Shown: positions 8,603 through 19,475, counted from the first letter of the stretch. The stretch: DNA of 64,000 nucleotides from Serratia plymuthica (GCF_018336935.1 NZ_CP068771.1:2666001-2730000); one strand, 5' to 3'. Notes: generated from the letters alone by a model not told the origin. Numbers and translations are program-made.

Positions 8603-10063
8603 ATGACAACATTTTATACCGTAATCAGTTGGCTCATGGTATTCGGTTACTGGCTGCTTATCGCCGGGGTCACGCTACGTATTCTGATGAAACGCCGCGC
8701 AGTGCCTTCCGCCATGGCCTGGCTGTTGGTTATCTATATTCTGCCGCTATTCGGTATCGTGGCTTATTTGTCTTTCGGCGAATTACATTTAGGCAAACGT
8801 CGCGCCGAACGCGCCAAGGCGATGTGGCCCTCGACCGCCCGCTGGCTCAGCGAATTAAAAGAGAGCCAACGGATCTTCGCCACGGAATACAGCGAGGTCG
8901 CCAGGCCTTTGTTCCAACTGTGCGATCGTCGCCAGGGCATCGATGGCGTTAAGGGCAACCAACTGCAATTGCTCACCACGACCGACTCAACGATGAAAGC
9001 GTTAATCCGCGATATCGAGCTGGCACGCCATAATATTGAGATGGTGTTCTATATCTGGCAACCCGGCGGACTGGTGGATCAGGTCGCCGAATCGCTGATG
9101 GCTGCCGCGCGACGCGGCGTGCACTGCCGGCTGATGCTGGATTCTGCCGGCAGCCTGCAGTTTTTCCGTAGCCCTTACCCGGGCATGATGCGCAATGCCG
9201 GTATCGAGGTGGTAGAAGCGCTCAAGGTTAACCTGTTCCGCGTATTCCTGCGCCGCATGGATCTGCGTCAGCACCGCAAGGTTATCCTGATCGACAATTA
9301 CATCGCCTATACCGGCAGCATGAATATGGTCGATCCGCGTTATTTCAAACAGGGTGCCGGCGTCGGCCAGTGGATCGATCTGATGGCGCGTATGGAGGGC
9401 CCGGTCGCCAGCACCATGGGTATCGTTTATGCCTGTGACTGGGAAATCGAAACCGGCAAACGCATTCTGCCGCCGCCGCCCGATGTCAATATCATGCCGT
9501 TCGAACAGGAAAGCGGCCACACCATTCAGGTCATCGCCTCCGGCCCCGGCTTCCCGGACGAGATGATCCATCAGGCATTGCTGACCGCCGTGTACTCTGC
9601 GCGTGAGCAGTTGATCATGACAACGCCCTATTTCGTGCCGAGCGACGATCTGCTGCATGCCATTTGCACCGCCGCGCTGCGTGGCGTGGAAGTCAGCATC
9701 ATAGTACCGCGTGATAACGACTCAACGATGGTGCGCTGGGCCAGCCGTTCCTTCTTTTCCGAATTGCTCGAAGCCGGCGTACACATCCATCAGTTTGAAG
9801 GCGGCCTGCTGCATACCAAGAGCGTGCTGGTCGATGGCCAGCTCAGCCTGGTCGGTACGGTAAATCTGGACATGCGCAGCCTGTGGTTGAACTTCGAAAT
9901 CACGCTGGTCATCGACGATGACGGCTTCGGCAGCGATCTGGCCTGCGTACAGGATGATTATATCGCCCGTTCGCAGTTGCTGAATGCCCAAGAGTGGCAG
10001 AAACGGCCATTCTGGCACCGCATTGTTGAACGCCTGTTCTACTTTTTCAGCCCGCTGCTATAA
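8603..10063 (+). CDS. clsA: Cardiolipin synthase A
   Basis: A 486-residue inner-membrane enzyme that joins two phosphatidylglycerol molecules into cardiolipin and glycerol. Two N-terminal membrane helices (residues ~3-60) are followed by two phospholipase-D motifs: [18 protein letters not shown] and [20 protein letters not shown]. The start at ATG 8603 ([10 protein letters not shown]) gives exactly the E. coli length; longer readings run through non-conserved sequence. AGGA lies 12 bp upstream. It is followed by yciU, as in E. coli. Confidence 0.97.
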   Translation: MTTFYTVISWLMVFGYWLLIAGVTLRILMKRRAVPSAMAWLLVIYILPLFGIVAYLSFGELHLGKRRAERAKAMWPSTARWLSELKESQRIFATEYSEVARPLFQLCDRRQGIDGVKGNQLQLLTTTDSTMKALIRDIELARHNIEMVFYIWQPGGLVDQVAESLMAAARRGVHCRLMLDSAGSLQFFRSPYPGMMRNAGIEVVEALKVNLFRVFLRRMDLRQHRKVILIDNYIAYTGSMNMVDPRYFKQGAGVGQWIDLMARMEGPVASTMGIVYACDWEIETGKRILPPPPDVNIMPFEQESGHTIQVIASGPGFPDEMIHQALLTAVYSAREQLIMTTPYFVPSDDLLHAICTAALRGVEVSIIVPRDNDSTMVRWASRSFFSELLEAGVHIHQFEGGLLHTKSVLVDGQLSLVGTVNLDMRSLWLNFEITLVIDDDGFGSDLACVQDDYIARSQLLNAQEWQKRPFWHRIVERLFYFFSPLL

Positions 10064-10119
10064 AAGCCGCGTCGGGCATGGTTTAATAACGTCAGATCAT
10101 TTTTTATCAGGATTTTTTT

Positions 10120-10443
10120 ATGGATTTGAATAACCGCCTTACCGAAGACGAAACGCTGGAACAGGCTTATGACATCTTTCTGGAATTGGCCGGCGACAAT
10201 CTGGATCCGGCGGATATTCTGCTGTTCAACCTGCAGTTTGAGGAACGCGGCGGCGCCGAGCTGTATGATCCGGCGGAAGACTGGTCGGAACATGTGGATT
10301 TTGACCTGAACCCGGACTTTTTTGCCGAAGTGGTCATTGGCCTCGCGGACAGCGATGGCGAACCGATCAACGACGTGTTTGCCCGCGTCCTGCTCTGCCG
10401 TGAGAAAGACCACAAGCTGTGCCACATTTTGTGGAAAGAATAA
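10120..10443 (+). CDS. yciU: YciU/HI1450 family acidic protein
   Basis: A 107-residue very acidic cytoplasmic protein of the HI1450 (UPF0263) family, whose structure resembles a double-stranded-DNA mimic. Acidic clusters ([20 protein letters not shown], and [19 protein letters not shown]) run along the whole chain. It lies 56 bp after clsA and ends before a strong terminator. The role is not firmly known; DNA mimicry is a structural proposal from the Haemophilus protein. Confidence 0.92.
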   Translation: MDLNNRLTEDETLEQAYDIFLELAGDNLDPADILLFNLQFEERGGAELYDPAEDWSEHVDFDLNPDFFAEVVIGLADSDGEPINDVFARVLLCREKDHKLCHILWKE

Positions 10444-10459
10444 GCCCCTTGCCTGCATG

Positions 10460-10489
10460 AAAAAACCCGCCGATCTTGGCGGGTTTTTT
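10460..10489. terminator. Bidirectional terminator between yciU and oppF
   Basis: A 12-bp stem AAAAAACCCGCC/GGCGGGTTTTTT around a 6-nt loop. A and T runs on both sides serve the convergent yciU and opp operon. Confidence 0.92.
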
Positions 10490-10536
10490 GTTACCGGCGC
10501 AGCTAACGACGCTGCGACGTGAAACACAACGGGGAA

Positions 10537-11538
10537 TTAAAGAGGATCTACTTTCAGGCACGACACCGCGTGACGGAAACTTCCCTCCAGCAGCGGCCGG
10601 GTCTTGGCGCATTCCGGCCCGGCAATCGGGCAGCGGGTGCGGAACACACAGCCTGAAGGCGGGTTGATCGGCGAAGGCAATTCCCCTTCCAGCAGCTGGA
10701 TCTGCTTTTCCTTCTCCTTGTCCGGATCCGGGATCGGCACCGCCGACATCAGCGCTTTGGTGTAAGGATGTTGCGGGTTGTGGTACACCTCATCGTAGGT
10801 TCCCAGTTCCACCGCATGGCCCAGATACATCACCAGCACGCGGTCAGAAATGTGCTTAACGACCGCCAGGTCATGAGCGATGAAGATCAACGACAGCCCC
10901 ATTTCACGCTGCAGTTGCTGCAACAGATTCACCACCTGCGCCTGAATCGACACGTCCAGTGCGGAGACCGGCTCGTCACAGATCACCAGCTTCGGCTCCA
11001 GGATCAGCGCACGCGCAATGCCGATACGCTGGCATTGGCCACCTGAGAACTCATGCGGATAGCGGTTGATCAGGTTTGGCAACAAGCCCACCTTCAGCAT
11101 CATCGCCTTCACCTTGTCCTTCACTTCCTGACGCGGCATTTTCGGGTAATAGGTGCGCAATGGCTCGGCGATGATTTCGCCGATGGTCATGCGTGGGTTC
11201 AGCGAGGCCAGCGGATCCTGGAAAATCATCTGGATATCGCTGCGCGTTTTGCGCCAGTCGGCATCGCTCATGCCGAGCAGATCCTTGCCTAACCAGGCAA
11301 CGCGCCCACTGGTGGCTTTCACCAGGCCGATAATGGCGCGGGCGAAGGTCGACTTTCCGCAGCCGGACTCGCCAACCACGCCCAGCGTTTCCCCTTCGAA
11401 CAACCGCAGCGTCACGCCGTCGACCGCCTTCAGGGTTTTCGCCGGCTGCCAGAACCACTGTTTGTCATCATGAATGTCGAAGTGCACTTTCAAATCGGCC
11501 ACTTCGAGCAGCACTTTCTTGTCGGTTACCGCTGTCAT
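10537..11538 (-). CDS. oppF: Oligopeptide ABC importer, ATPase OppF
   Basis: A 333-residue cytoplasmic ATPase of the peptide importer. Walker [10 protein letters not shown] is at residues 56-64, signature [15 protein letters not shown] at ~165-180, and Walker B ends in [11 protein letters not shown]. The C-terminal ~60 residues hold the Opp-type extension with conserved cysteines ([20 protein letters not shown]) that bind an iron-sulfur cluster in related proteins. It is the last gene of the opp operon and overlaps oppD by 4 bp (ATGA), so translation is coupled. It pairs with OppD. Confidence 0.97.
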   Translation of the reverse strand: MTAVTDKKVLLEVADLKVHFDIHDDKQWFWQPAKTLKAVDGVTLRLFEGETLGVVGESGCGKSTFARAIIGLVKATSGRVAWLGKDLLGMSDADWRKTRSDIQMIFQDPLASLNPRMTIGEIIAEPLRTYYPKMPRQEVKDKVKAMMLKVGLLPNLINRYPHEFSGGQCQRIGIARALILEPKLVICDEPVSALDVSIQAQVVNLLQQLQREMGLSLIFIAHDLAVVKHISDRVLVMYLGHAVELGTYDEVYHNPQHPYTKALMSAVPIPDPDKEKEKQIQLLEGELPSPINPPSGCVFRTRCPIAGPECAKTRPLLEGSFRHAVSCLKVDPL

Positions 11539-12551
11539 ACCAACGCCTCCACCGGTTTAAAACAGGCGCGCAGGCGCCCTTCACCAAACTGCTCCAACGG
11601 CGGAGCGCTCGCGCATTGTTCCATCGCGAACTGACAACGCGGCTGGAACGGGCAGCCTTTCGGCAAACGCAGCAGGTTCGGCGGGTTGCCCGGAATGGTC
11701 ATCAAGGCTTCACCTTCGGCATCCAGACGCGGAACCGCATTCAGCAGACCGATGGAGTAAGGGTGGCTCGGGTGATAGAACACATCACGCGCGCTGCCGT
11801 ATTCCATCGTGCGCCCGGCATACATTACCAGCACCTTATTACAGATACCGGCCACCACGCCCAGATCGTGGGTGATCATGATGATGGCCGTGTTGAACTC
11901 GCGTTTCAGCTCATTCAACAGCGTCATAATCTGCGCCTGAACCGTCACATCCAGAGCGGTGGTCGGTTCGTCGGCAATCAACAGCTTGGGCCGACACAGC
12001 AACGCCATGGCGATCATCACGCGCTGGCGCATACCACCGGAGAACTCATGCGGATACATACGCATGCGCTTGCGCGCTTCCGGCATTTTTACCGCATCGA
12101 GCATGCGCACCGACTCTTCGAAGGCTTCGCTTTTGCTCATTTTCTTATGCAACATCAGCACTTCCATCAGCTGCTCGCCAACGCGCATATAAGGGTTAAG
12201 CGACGTCATCGGATCCTGGAAGATCATCGAAATCTCTTCCGCCCGCAGCTTGTTGAGCTGTTTTTCCGGCAGGTTGAGGATTTCACGGCCGTTAAACTTG
12301 GCCGAGCCGCCAATGCGGCCGTTGCTGGCCAGCAGCCCCATCAACGCGAAAGCGGTCTGGGATTTGCCTGAACCGGACTCACCGACGATGCCCAGCGTTT
12401 CACCGGCTCGCAGGTCGAAGTTCAGATCGTTCACTGCCGTCACGTCGCCGTCCGGGGTGCCGAAGGTCACGCGCAGGTCTTTTACATCCAGCAACAGCGG
12501 CGATTTGGCAGCGGAGCCGGCTTGCAACTGCGGGTTTTCAATGGTGCTCAT
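11535..12551 (-). CDS. oppD: Oligopeptide ABC importer, ATPase OppD
   Basis: A 338-residue ATPase partner of OppF. Walker [10 protein letters not shown] is at residues ~57-65, signature [17 protein letters not shown], Walker [12 protein letters not shown], and the switch His is in [11 protein letters not shown]. The C-terminal Cys-rich region [14 protein letters not shown] matches the family. The gap to oppC is 11 bp and the gene overlaps oppF by 4 bp, so they are one operon. Confidence 0.97.
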   Translation of the reverse strand: MSTIENPQLQAGSAAKSPLLLDVKDLRVTFGTPDGDVTAVNDLNFDLRAGETLGIVGESGSGKSQTAFALMGLLASNGRIGGSAKFNGREILNLPEKQLNKLRAEEISMIFQDPMTSLNPYMRVGEQLMEVLMLHKKMSKSEAFEESVRMLDAVKMPEARKRMRMYPHEFSGGMRQRVMIAMALLCRPKLLIADEPTTALDVTVQAQIMTLLNELKREFNTAIIMITHDLGVVAGICNKVLVMYAGRTMEYGSARDVFYHPSHPYSIGLLNAVPRLDAEGEALMTIPGNPPNLLRLPKGCPFQPRCQFAMEQCASAPPLEQFGEGRLRACFKPVEALV

Positions 12552-12562
12552 GATGGCACTCC

Positions 12563-13471
12563 TTAACGATCTTTCGGGTCGAGGGCGTCACGCAGACCAT
12601 CGCCGATAAAGTTGAAACAAAACAGAGTGACAACCAGGAAACCCGCCGGGAACAGCAGCAACCACGGTGAAACCTCCATCGAGTTGGCGCCATCGCTGAG
12701 CAATGCGCCCCAGCTGCTTAACGGTTCCTGCGTGCCCAGCCCCAGGAAGCTGAGGAAGGATTCGAACAGGATCATGCTCGGCACCAGCAATGAGGCATAT
12801 ACCACCACCACGCCGAGCACGTTAGGCACGATATGGCGCAATACGATATTGCGGGTTGAAACCCCGCACACCAATGCCGCCTCGATAAATTCTTTACGTT
12901 TTAAGCTCAGGGTTTGCCCACGCACAATACGTGCCATATCCAGCCACGACACCATGCCGATCGCCACAAAGATCAGCAGGATATTTTGGCCGAAGAAGGT
13001 CACCAGCAGGATCACGAAGAACATGAACGGGAAGGAGTTGAGGATCTCCAGCAAGCGCATCATTACCGAGTCGGTCTTGCCGCCCAGGTAACCCGACATC
13101 GCGCCGTACAGAGTACCGACAATCACCGCCACCAGCGCCGCAGCCACGCCGACCATCAGCGAGATGCGCCCGCCAATCGCCACGCGCACCAGCAAATCGC
13201 GGCCGGAGGAGTCCGTGCCGAAGTAGTGCGCAGATTCAAGACTCGGCGCTGCCGACATCATCGCCCAGTCGGTATCGTCATAGGCGAACTGCGACAACCA
13301 CGGCGCTACAATCACAAACAGGGTAATCAGCGCCAGTACAAACAGGCTGCTGACCGCCGCACGGTTATGCACAAAGCGGCGGCGAGCATCCTGCCACAGG
13401 CTGCGCCCTTCCACTTCCAGCTTTTCGCTGAAGTGTTCCAGAGCTTCGCTGTTCTTTTTCGTCAACATCAT
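12563..13471 (-). CDS. oppC: Oligopeptide ABC importer, permease OppC
   Basis: A 302-residue inner-membrane permease with six predicted helices. The N-terminal cytoplasmic segment precedes helix 1 ([20 protein letters not shown]), and the periplasmic region contains [16 protein letters not shown], the DppC/OppC motif. The EAA coupling loop ([20 protein letters not shown]) contacts the ATPases. It forms a heterodimer with OppB. The gaps are 14 bp to oppB and 11 bp to oppD. Confidence 0.97.
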   Translation of the reverse strand: MMLTKKNSEALEHFSEKLEVEGRSLWQDARRRFVHNRAAVSSLFVLALITLFVIVAPWLSQFAYDDTDWAMMSAAPSLESAHYFGTDSSGRDLLVRVAIGGRISLMVGVAAALVAVIVGTLYGAMSGYLGGKTDSVMMRLLEILNSFPFMFFVILLVTFFGQNILLIFVAIGMVSWLDMARIVRGQTLSLKRKEFIEAALVCGVSTRNIVLRHIVPNVLGVVVVYASLLVPSMILFESFLSFLGLGTQEPLSSWGALLSDGANSMEVSPWLLLFPAGFLVVTLFCFNFIGDGLRDALDPKDR

Positions 13472-13485
13472 TTGCGTGCTCCAGC

Positions 13486-14406
13486 TTAATAACGAATTTT
13501 TGGATCGATAACGGCGTACAGCACGTCCACGATCGCGTTAAACAAAATAGTCAGGCCGCCCACCAGAATGGTCAGGCTCAATACCAAAGAATAGTCACGG
13601 TTCAGCGCACCGTTAACGAACAACTGGCCGATACCCGGCAAACCATAAATGGTTTCGATCACCATCGAACCGGTGATGATGCCGACAAAGGCAGGCCCCA
13701 TATAGGACAGTACCGGCAATAACGCAGGCTTCAAGGCATGACGCAGAATGATGCGGCGCATTGGCAAGCCCTTGGCGCGGGCGGTGCGGATAAAGTTCGA
13801 GTGCAGCACTTCAATCATCGATCCGCGCGTGATACGGGCGATACTGGCGATATAGGCCAGCGACAACGCCACCATCGGCAAGATGATAAATTTCGGTGCC
13901 CCGCCGTTCCACCCTCCGCCTGGCAGCCATTTCAGCGTGATGGCGAAAATCAATACCAGCAACGGCGCCACCACGAAACTGGGGATAACCACCCCGGTCA
14001 TGGCAAAGCCCATCACCGTATAATCCCATTTGGTATTTTGATTCAATGCGGCAATGACACCGGCGCTAACCCCCAAAACCACCGCCAGCAAAAATGCGGC
14101 CAGGCCCAATTTGGCTGAAACCGGGAAAGAAGCGGCGACCAGATCGTTGACCGAATAATCCTTATATTTGAATGACGGGCCGAAGTCGCCTTGCGCGAGC
14201 TGGGCCAGATAGTGGCCATACTGTTTCCAGATAGGATCATTCAAATGGTATTTGGCCTCGATATTGGCCATCACTTCCGGCGGCAACGCACGCTCGCCGG
14301 TAAAGGGGCTGCCGGGCGCCAGACGCATCATGAAGAATGAAATGGTGATAAGGATAAATAGTGTCGGGATCGCTTCTAACAAGCGACGAAATATAAATTT
14401 TAGCAT
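13486..14406 (-). CDS. oppB: Oligopeptide ABC importer, permease OppB
   Basis: A 306-residue six-helix permease, the same length as in E. coli. It opens MLKFIFRRLLEAIPTLFILI, and the EAA loop is IRTARAKGLPMRRIILRHAL. Helix 5/6 carries IETIYGLPGIGQLFVNGALN, the classic OppB motif. It is first of oppBCDF and lies 83 bp after oppA, separated by a stable hairpin. Expression is therefore probably lower than that of oppA. Confidence 0.97.
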   Translation of the reverse strand: MLKFIFRRLLEAIPTLFILITISFFMMRLAPGSPFTGERALPPEVMANIEAKYHLNDPIWKQYGHYLAQLAQGDFGPSFKYKDYSVNDLVAASFPVSAKLGLAAFLLAVVLGVSAGVIAALNQNTKWDYTVMGFAMTGVVIPSFVVAPLLVLIFAITLKWLPGGGWNGGAPKFIILPMVALSLAYIASIARITRGSMIEVLHSNFIRTARAKGLPMRRIILRHALKPALLPVLSYMGPAFVGIITGSMVIETIYGLPGIGQLFVNGALNRDYSLVLSLTILVGGLTILFNAIVDVLYAVIDPKIRY

Positions 14407-14457
14407 TGCCCTAACCCTGTGATGCAGCCTGATAACGGCTTATTATTCTCAACATGG

Positions 14458-14479
14458 GCCGGCGGTTCGCACCGCCGGC
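14458..14479 (-). other. Intercistronic hairpin between oppA and oppB
   Basis: A 9-bp perfect stem GCCGGCGGT/ACCGCCGGC with loop TCGC, without a T-tract. It sits directly after oppA, and in binding-protein operons such hairpins typically stabilise the upstream message and reduce read-through. That role here is inferred. Confidence 0.65.
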
Positions 14480-14489
14480 GCCTACCGTA

Positions 14490-16127
14490 TCAATGCTTGA
14501 TGATGTACAGGTTTTTGTCGTACACGTTATCAAGCGGGTCTTGACCGGTGTAACCGCCAACATAAGGTTTCACCAGACGGGCATTCACATAGTAATAAAC
14601 CGGAACGATGGCGGAGTCTTTATCCAGCTGAACTTCGGCTTTCTGATACAGAGCGGCGCGTTCTTCTTTGGTTTTCGCCGTCAGCACGTTGGCCATCAGC
14701 TTGTCGAACTCGGCGCTCTTGTAGTGCGGGGTGTTACTGCTGCTGTCAGACAGCATCATGTTCAGGAACGAGCTAGGCTCGTTGTAGTCCGCACACCAGC
14801 CGGCGCGAGCTACATCATAGGTGCCCTGATGACGGGTATCCAGGAAGGTTTTCCACTCCTGGTTCACCAGCTTCACATCCACACCCAGATTTTTCTTCCA
14901 GATGGAGGCGGCGGCAATCGCCAGCTTCTTATGCAGATCCGAGGTGTTGTACAGCAGCGAGAAGGTCAGCGGTTTGCCCGGGCCATAGCCCGCGTCTGCC
15001 AGCAGTTTCTTCGCCACTTCGTTGCGTTTTTCCTGCGTCCAACCGAACCATTCCGGCGGAGTCAACTTGGCGCCGTCGGTATAAGGCGGCGTGAAGCTGT
15101 AGGCAGGCAGGTCGCCCTGGTTTTTCACTTTGTTGGTGATGATGTCGCGGTCCAGGCCCAGTTTCAGCGCTTCACGTACGCGTTCGTCGGTAAACGGCGC
15201 TTTCTGGTTATTGATTTCGTAGTAGTAAGTACACAGGTATGGATCTACGTGAACTTCTTTCGGGATCTCTTTTTTCAGCTTCTGGAACAGTTCGATCGGC
15301 ATGTTGTTATAGGTCATGTCGATTTCGCCGGTGCGGTAGCGGTTAACGTCGGTCACTTCCGACGAAATTGGCAGGAACGTGACTTTATTAATGATGGTTT
15401 TCGCGTTGTCCCAATATTCCGGGTTACGTTCCAGTACGATGCGTTCGTTAACAACCCAATCTTTCAGTTTGTAAGCGCCGTTGCTGACGTAGTTGGCTGG
15501 CAGAGTCCACTTCTCGCCATACTTCTCTACGGCGTCTTTATACACCGGCTTCATCGCATAGTGCGGAGTCATTTCAACCAGGTAAGGGACCGGCTCGGTC
15601 AGGGTCACCTGGAAGGTGTGATCATCAATGGCCTTCACGCCCAGGGTAGATTTATCTTTCTTCCCGGCAATGATGTCATCCACGTTTTCTACGTGGGCGT
15701 ATTGCAGATAGCTGGCATAAGGGGATGCGGTTTTCGGATCCACCACGCGTTGCCAGCTATACACGAAATCTTGCGCCGTTACCGGTTTGCCGTTCGACCA
15801 TTTCGCGTCTTTACGCAGGTGGAAGGTCCAGACTTTAAAATCTTTGTTATCCCAGCTTTCCGCCGCCCCCGGCACGATGGAGCCATCCAGGCTGTTGTTG
15901 GCCAAACCTTCCATCAAATCGCGTGTGACGTTATTTTCCGGCACGCCTTCGATTTTATGCGGGTCCAGCGACTGTACTTCCGAACCGTTGTTTTTAACGA
16001 TCTCTTGTTTATCTGCCAGTTGCACACCTGCAGGCACGACAGCAGCAATTGCGCTACCGGTTGCTGTGATGCCCAGCGCGGCAATAATGCCGGCGGCAAG
16101 GATGGTTTTCTTCGTGATGTTGGTCAT
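14490..16127 (-). CDS. oppA: Periplasmic oligopeptide-binding protein OppA (proximal copy)
   Basis: A 545-residue periplasmic receptor that binds di- to pentapeptides and delivers them to OppBCDF. The Sec signal peptide MTNITKKTILAAGIIAALG ends near residue 25. The mature part shows SLDPHKIEGVPENNVTRDL, WTFHLRKDAKWSNGKPVTAQ and YDVARAGWCADYNEPSSFLN, all typical of SBP family 5. I start at 16127 because GGAG lies 8 bp upstream and the signal peptide begins there; a nine-residue longer reading is less likely. It lies 150 bp after a paralogous oppA gene and just before oppB. Confidence 0.97.
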   Translation of the reverse strand: MTNITKKTILAAGIIAALGITATGSAIAAVVPAGVQLADKQEIVKNNGSEVQSLDPHKIEGVPENNVTRDLMEGLANNSLDGSIVPGAAESWDNKDFKVWTFHLRKDAKWSNGKPVTAQDFVYSWQRVVDPKTASPYASYLQYAHVENVDDIIAGKKDKSTLGVKAIDDHTFQVTLTEPVPYLVEMTPHYAMKPVYKDAVEKYGEKWTLPANYVSNGAYKLKDWVVNERIVLERNPEYWDNAKTIINKVTFLPISSEVTDVNRYRTGEIDMTYNNMPIELFQKLKKEIPKEVHVDPYLCTYYYEINNQKAPFTDERVREALKLGLDRDIITNKVKNQGDLPAYSFTPPYTDGAKLTPPEWFGWTQEKRNEVAKKLLADAGYGPGKPLTFSLLYNTSDLHKKLAIAAASIWKKNLGVDVKLVNQEWKTFLDTRHQGTYDVARAGWCADYNEPSSFLNMMLSDSSSNTPHYKSAEFDKLMANVLTAKTKEERAALYQKAEVQLDKDSAIVPVYYYVNARLVKPYVGGYTGQDPLDNVYDKNLYIIKH

Positions 16128-16277
16128 TGATATACTCCAGTTTTTTATTATCACAGACTCATCGTGGAGCCTGCGTTGCCCGTGAGCGGACCTTGTTATA
16201 CCGTCTGCAGGTGAACGAATACGGCAGGCGGCCTTCCCTGTATTACTCCTCGTTGTTGGCGTGGCGTAATACCCCTT

Positions 16278-17915
16278 TTACTGCTTGATAATGTACAGAT
16301 TTTTCACATCGGTATAATCCAGCGGATCTTTACCGGTAAAGCCCCCCACCGACGGCCGGATCAGGCGCGCGCTGACGCGGTAATACACCGGAACCAACGC
16401 CGAATCTTTATCCAACTGCGCTTCAGCCTGCTGATAAATGGCGGCGCGCGCAGCCGCATCCGGCACCTTCAGCGTACTGGCCATCAGGGCGTCGAATGCC
16501 GGACTCTTGTAAAAGATAGTGTTCATACTGCTATTGGACATCACCAGATTCAGGAAGGCGCTTGGCTCGTTATAATCGCCGCACCAGGTCGCACGCGCCA
16601 CGTCGTAGTCGCCTTGATGACGGCTTTCCAACGAGGTTTTCCACTCCTGATTGCGCAATGTGACTTCCGCCCCGAGGTTTTTCTTCCACATCGACGCCGC
16701 AGCGATCGCCTGCTGTTTGTTTTGATCCGAGGTGTTGTACAACAGCGTGAACTTCAAGGGATTTGCCGCAGTGAAACCGGCTTGCGCCAACAGTTTCTTC
16801 GCTTCGGCATTACGCTGCTCCTGGCTCCAGCCCGCCCATTCCGGCGTGGTGAACCTGGCGCCATCGGTAAAGGTTGGGGTGAAGTTGTACGCCGGGATCT
16901 GGCCCTGGCCCATGATTTTGTTGGCGATGATGTCGCGATCGAGCGTTAGCTTCACCGCAGTGCGCACCCGGACGTCGGTAAAAGGTGCGCGCTGATTATT
17001 GAGTTCGTAATAGAACGTGCACAGGAACGGGTTAACGTGCAGTTGCTCCGGGATTTCTTTTTTCATCTTCACGAACAAATTCGGCGGAATAGCATTGTTG
17101 GTGATATCAATTTCACCGCTGCGAAAGCGATTGACGTCGCTGACCTCTGAAACGAGCGGCAAGAAGGTCGCCTGGTCGATGATCGTTTTTTTGTTGTTCC
17201 AGTAGCTCGGGCTGCGTTCAAGCACAATACGCTCATTCACCACCCACTCTTTCAGGCGGTAAGCGCCATTGCCGACATAGTTGGCGGGCAACGTCCATTT
17301 GTCGCCAAACTTTTCAACTACCGCTCGTTTTACCGGTTTCAGCGAGGTATGGCTCAACATGCTGACAAAGTACGGCACCGGTTCACTCAGTTGAACCTGC
17401 AGCGTCTTGTCATCGATAGCCTTGACGCCCAGGGTTTGCGGGCTTTTTTTGCCGGTCAGGATATCGTCGACGTTTTCAATTTTGGCGTATTGCAAATAGC
17501 TGGCGTAAGGGGAAGCGATTTTGGGATCGGCCAGACGCTGCCAACTGTAGACAAAGTCCTGCGCGGTAACCGGGGAGCCATCGCTCCACACCGCATCCGG
17601 GCGCAGGTGGAAAGTCCAGGTTTTAGAATCCTGATTTTCCCAGGTTGCCGCGGTGGCCGGCACCACATGCCCATTGGCGTCGGTGCTGACCAACCCTTCC
17701 AGCAGGTTAAGAATGATATTGCTTTCCGGTGTTCCTTCGACCTTGTGCGGATCCAATGAAGCGACTTCGCTGCCGTTGTTGATCACAATGCTTTGCTGTC
17801 GGGCCAATTGCACCCCGGCCGGGACATCGGCCGCCTGTACGGAATAAACGGCGCTGAGACTCAGCATGCCGGCAAAGAACATGGTCAACGGCGTGCGCTT
17901 CATTGTTTGCTGCAT
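16278..17915 (-). CDS. Second periplasmic oligopeptide-binding protein, tandem OppA paralogue
   Basis: A 545-residue protein, the same length as the neighbouring OppA and alignable along its whole length with many identical blocks (WTLPANYV, DWVVNERI/EWVVNERI, TLGVKAIDD, YNEPS). Signal peptide: MQQTMKRTPLTMFFAGMLS. The start at 17915 follows AAAAGGAG. Differences cluster in surface and ligand-lid segments (for example ATWCGDYNEPSAFLNLVMSN against AGWCADYNEPSSFLNMMLSD), so the two may differ in peptide preference. It is first in the cluster and likely shares the OppBCDF channel. The tandem duplication is old, judging by the many substitutions. Confidence 0.95.
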   Translation of the reverse strand: MQQTMKRTPLTMFFAGMLSLSAVYSVQAADVPAGVQLARQQSIVINNGSEVASLDPHKVEGTPESNIILNLLEGLVSTDANGHVVPATAATWENQDSKTWTFHLRPDAVWSDGSPVTAQDFVYSWQRLADPKIASPYASYLQYAKIENVDDILTGKKSPQTLGVKAIDDKTLQVQLSEPVPYFVSMLSHTSLKPVKRAVVEKFGDKWTLPANYVGNGAYRLKEWVVNERIVLERSPSYWNNKKTIIDQATFLPLVSEVSDVNRFRSGEIDITNNAIPPNLFVKMKKEIPEQLHVNPFLCTFYYELNNQRAPFTDVRVRTAVKLTLDRDIIANKIMGQGQIPAYNFTPTFTDGARFTTPEWAGWSQEQRNAEAKKLLAQAGFTAANPLKFTLLYNTSDQNKQQAIAAASMWKKNLGAEVTLRNQEWKTSLESRHQGDYDVARATWCGDYNEPSAFLNLVMSNSSMNTIFYKSPAFDALMASTLKVPDAAARAAIYQQAEAQLDKDSALVPVYYRVSARLIRPSVGGFTGKDPLDYTDVKNLYIIKQ

Positions 17916-18540
17916 TAGTCGAGGCTCCTTTTCACCAACAAGCATTGCTTATCGATATTCGTGAAGTATTTATAAGAATTCTAAATAACGGACACCAGCA
18001 AGAATCGTTCCCACTTTGACGACGCTTTGCAATTAATTAAGCGTATAAAGTTGCTCGGAAATTAGCAGAAGCCAAATTCCATAGCCAATAATTTTTACGA
18101 AAATGTTAAGCAATTCTCTTTTATTGACCAAAGTTCGATTTACCGCCTCCCCGACAAAGCAACCGGGAACTAATGCAATGTATTGATTTTATTGATAATA
18201 ATAAAAAAAATCATTGCCTGAGCTCCGCAAGACAGACCGGCGAGCACAGCAAAGAAACATTCAGTTAACAAAGGGGCGATTCAAAGAACAAACACCTGCT
18301 TATACGCGGTTAATCACTAATAACACCTGAATGAAAGCGAGACAAGCCCTACAGAATGATGTGACTAAATTAACAGCAGATTTGACGTTAGGGAGGCTAT
18401 AAAGGGCAAAAAAGGGGCAAGATAAGGGTTAAAAATAACGCTTAGAGCTTTTATTGAACAGTAAAGTGAGATTTATGCCACATAGTGGTGCAAGTGAAGA
18501 AAATTCATTCATATTGCGCACTATATTAATGCGGGCTAAT
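17916..18540. other. Long AT-rich gap upstream of the opp cluster
   Basis: About 625 bp with no supported gene on either strand. The sequence is AT-rich and probably holds the promoter and long leader of the opp operon; in E. coli oppA is controlled by Lrp and by the sRNA GcvB through its leader. I could not point to a specific operator. Confidence 0.5.
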
Positions 18541-18567
18541 AATTAATTTTAATTTTTAAAATTAATT
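18541..18567. repeat. Perfect AT palindrome
   Basis: AATTAATTTTAA and TTAAAATTAATT flank a TTT centre, giving 12 bp arms. It lies just beyond the ychE terminator. It may be part of that terminator's weak T-rich tail or a nucleoid-protein site. Confidence 0.6.
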
Positions 18568-18568
18568 T

Positions 18569-18596
18569 GAGTCGCGAATTATCCTATTCGCGACTC
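18569..18596 (-). terminator. Terminator of ychE
   Basis: An 11-bp perfect stem GAGTCGCGAAT/ATTCGCGACTC with a 6-nt loop, 10 bp after the ychE stop. On the minus strand it is followed by AAATTAATTTT, a weak T-tract. Confidence 0.75.
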
Positions 18597-18606
18597 ACTG
18601 ACCTGA

Positions 18607-19251
18607 TTACAGCAGCCCCGGGAATATGGCTTTAATACCGGTAACAATAAACTCGATACCCAATGCCATTAGCAGCAACCCCATAATACGGGTGATAACG
18701 TTGATGCCGGTTTGCCCCAGCAGACGCACCAGCAAAGGCGCGGCGCGGAACAGCAACCAACAGCAGAAGGCAAACACCGCAATCGCCAGGCTAAAACCCA
18801 GCAGGTTTTGCCAGTTATGGTAGCGAGAACTCCAGACTATTGTAGAACTGATCGCACCCGGCCCCGCCATCAGCGGCAGCGCCAATGGCACTACACCAAT
18901 GCTTTCACGGATCGCGCTCTCTGATTTTTCCTGTTTGTTCTGTTTGTCTTCACCCAGCTTGCCGCTGATCATCGACATGGCGATGGTCACCACCAGAATG
19001 CCGCCGGCAATGCGGAACGAATCAATGGAGATGCCGAACATGCGCAAAATCCCCTCCCCCAGAAACAACGAGGTCCACAGGATAATGGCGACCGACAGGT
19101 TGGCGGTCATGTTCGTTTTATTGCGCCCGGCCGCTGCCTGGTAGCTGGTCATGCTGATAAACACCGGCAAAATGCCCACCGGGTTCACCAACGCAAACAG
19201 GCCGACAAAAAATTTAATGTAGCCGGAAAAATCCAACAGAGATTGGCCCAC
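18607..19251 (-). CDS. ychE: MarC/YchE family inner-membrane protein
   Basis: A 214-residue protein with six hydrophobic segments and almost the same sequence as E. coli YchE. Conserved blocks are GLFALVNPVGILPVFISMT, SIDSFRIAGGILVVTIAMSM, PLALPLMAGPGAISSTIVW and TRIMGLLLMALGIEFIVTGI. The MarC family (UPF0056) consists of integral membrane proteins of unknown transport function. It sits upstream of opp and divergent from adhE, as in E. coli. Confidence 0.95.
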   Translation of the reverse strand: MGQSLLDFSGYIKFFVGLFALVNPVGILPVFISMTSYQAAAGRNKTNMTANLSVAIILWTSLFLGEGILRMFGISIDSFRIAGGILVVTIAMSMISGKLGEDKQNKQEKSESAIRESIGVVPLALPLMAGPGAISSTIVWSSRYHNWQNLLGFSLAIAVFAFCCWLLFRAAPLLVRLLGQTGINVITRIMGLLLMALGIEFIVTGIKAIFPGLL

Positions 19252-19475
19252 AAATGACTCCGCTTAAATAGCCCTGAAAAGTGATACTGCCTACGCGCGC
19301 TAATGTAATGGAATTACCACGGGTAATCCATTGGCCGAATGCAGCATTTTTATCCTTTAAGAACAAATAATCCGAAATAATTCGCTATTGTTAAATCAAT
19401 GTACGGTTTATGATTTTTTATGTTTAAAAAATGCATCTACCACAGAGTTATCAAGAAAAATTCTCAACAACATGA

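Noticed and set aside
14454..16130. A 558-codon open frame on the plus strand
   Set aside because: It is the exact antisense shadow of oppA, caused by codon bias; no ribosome site or family features.
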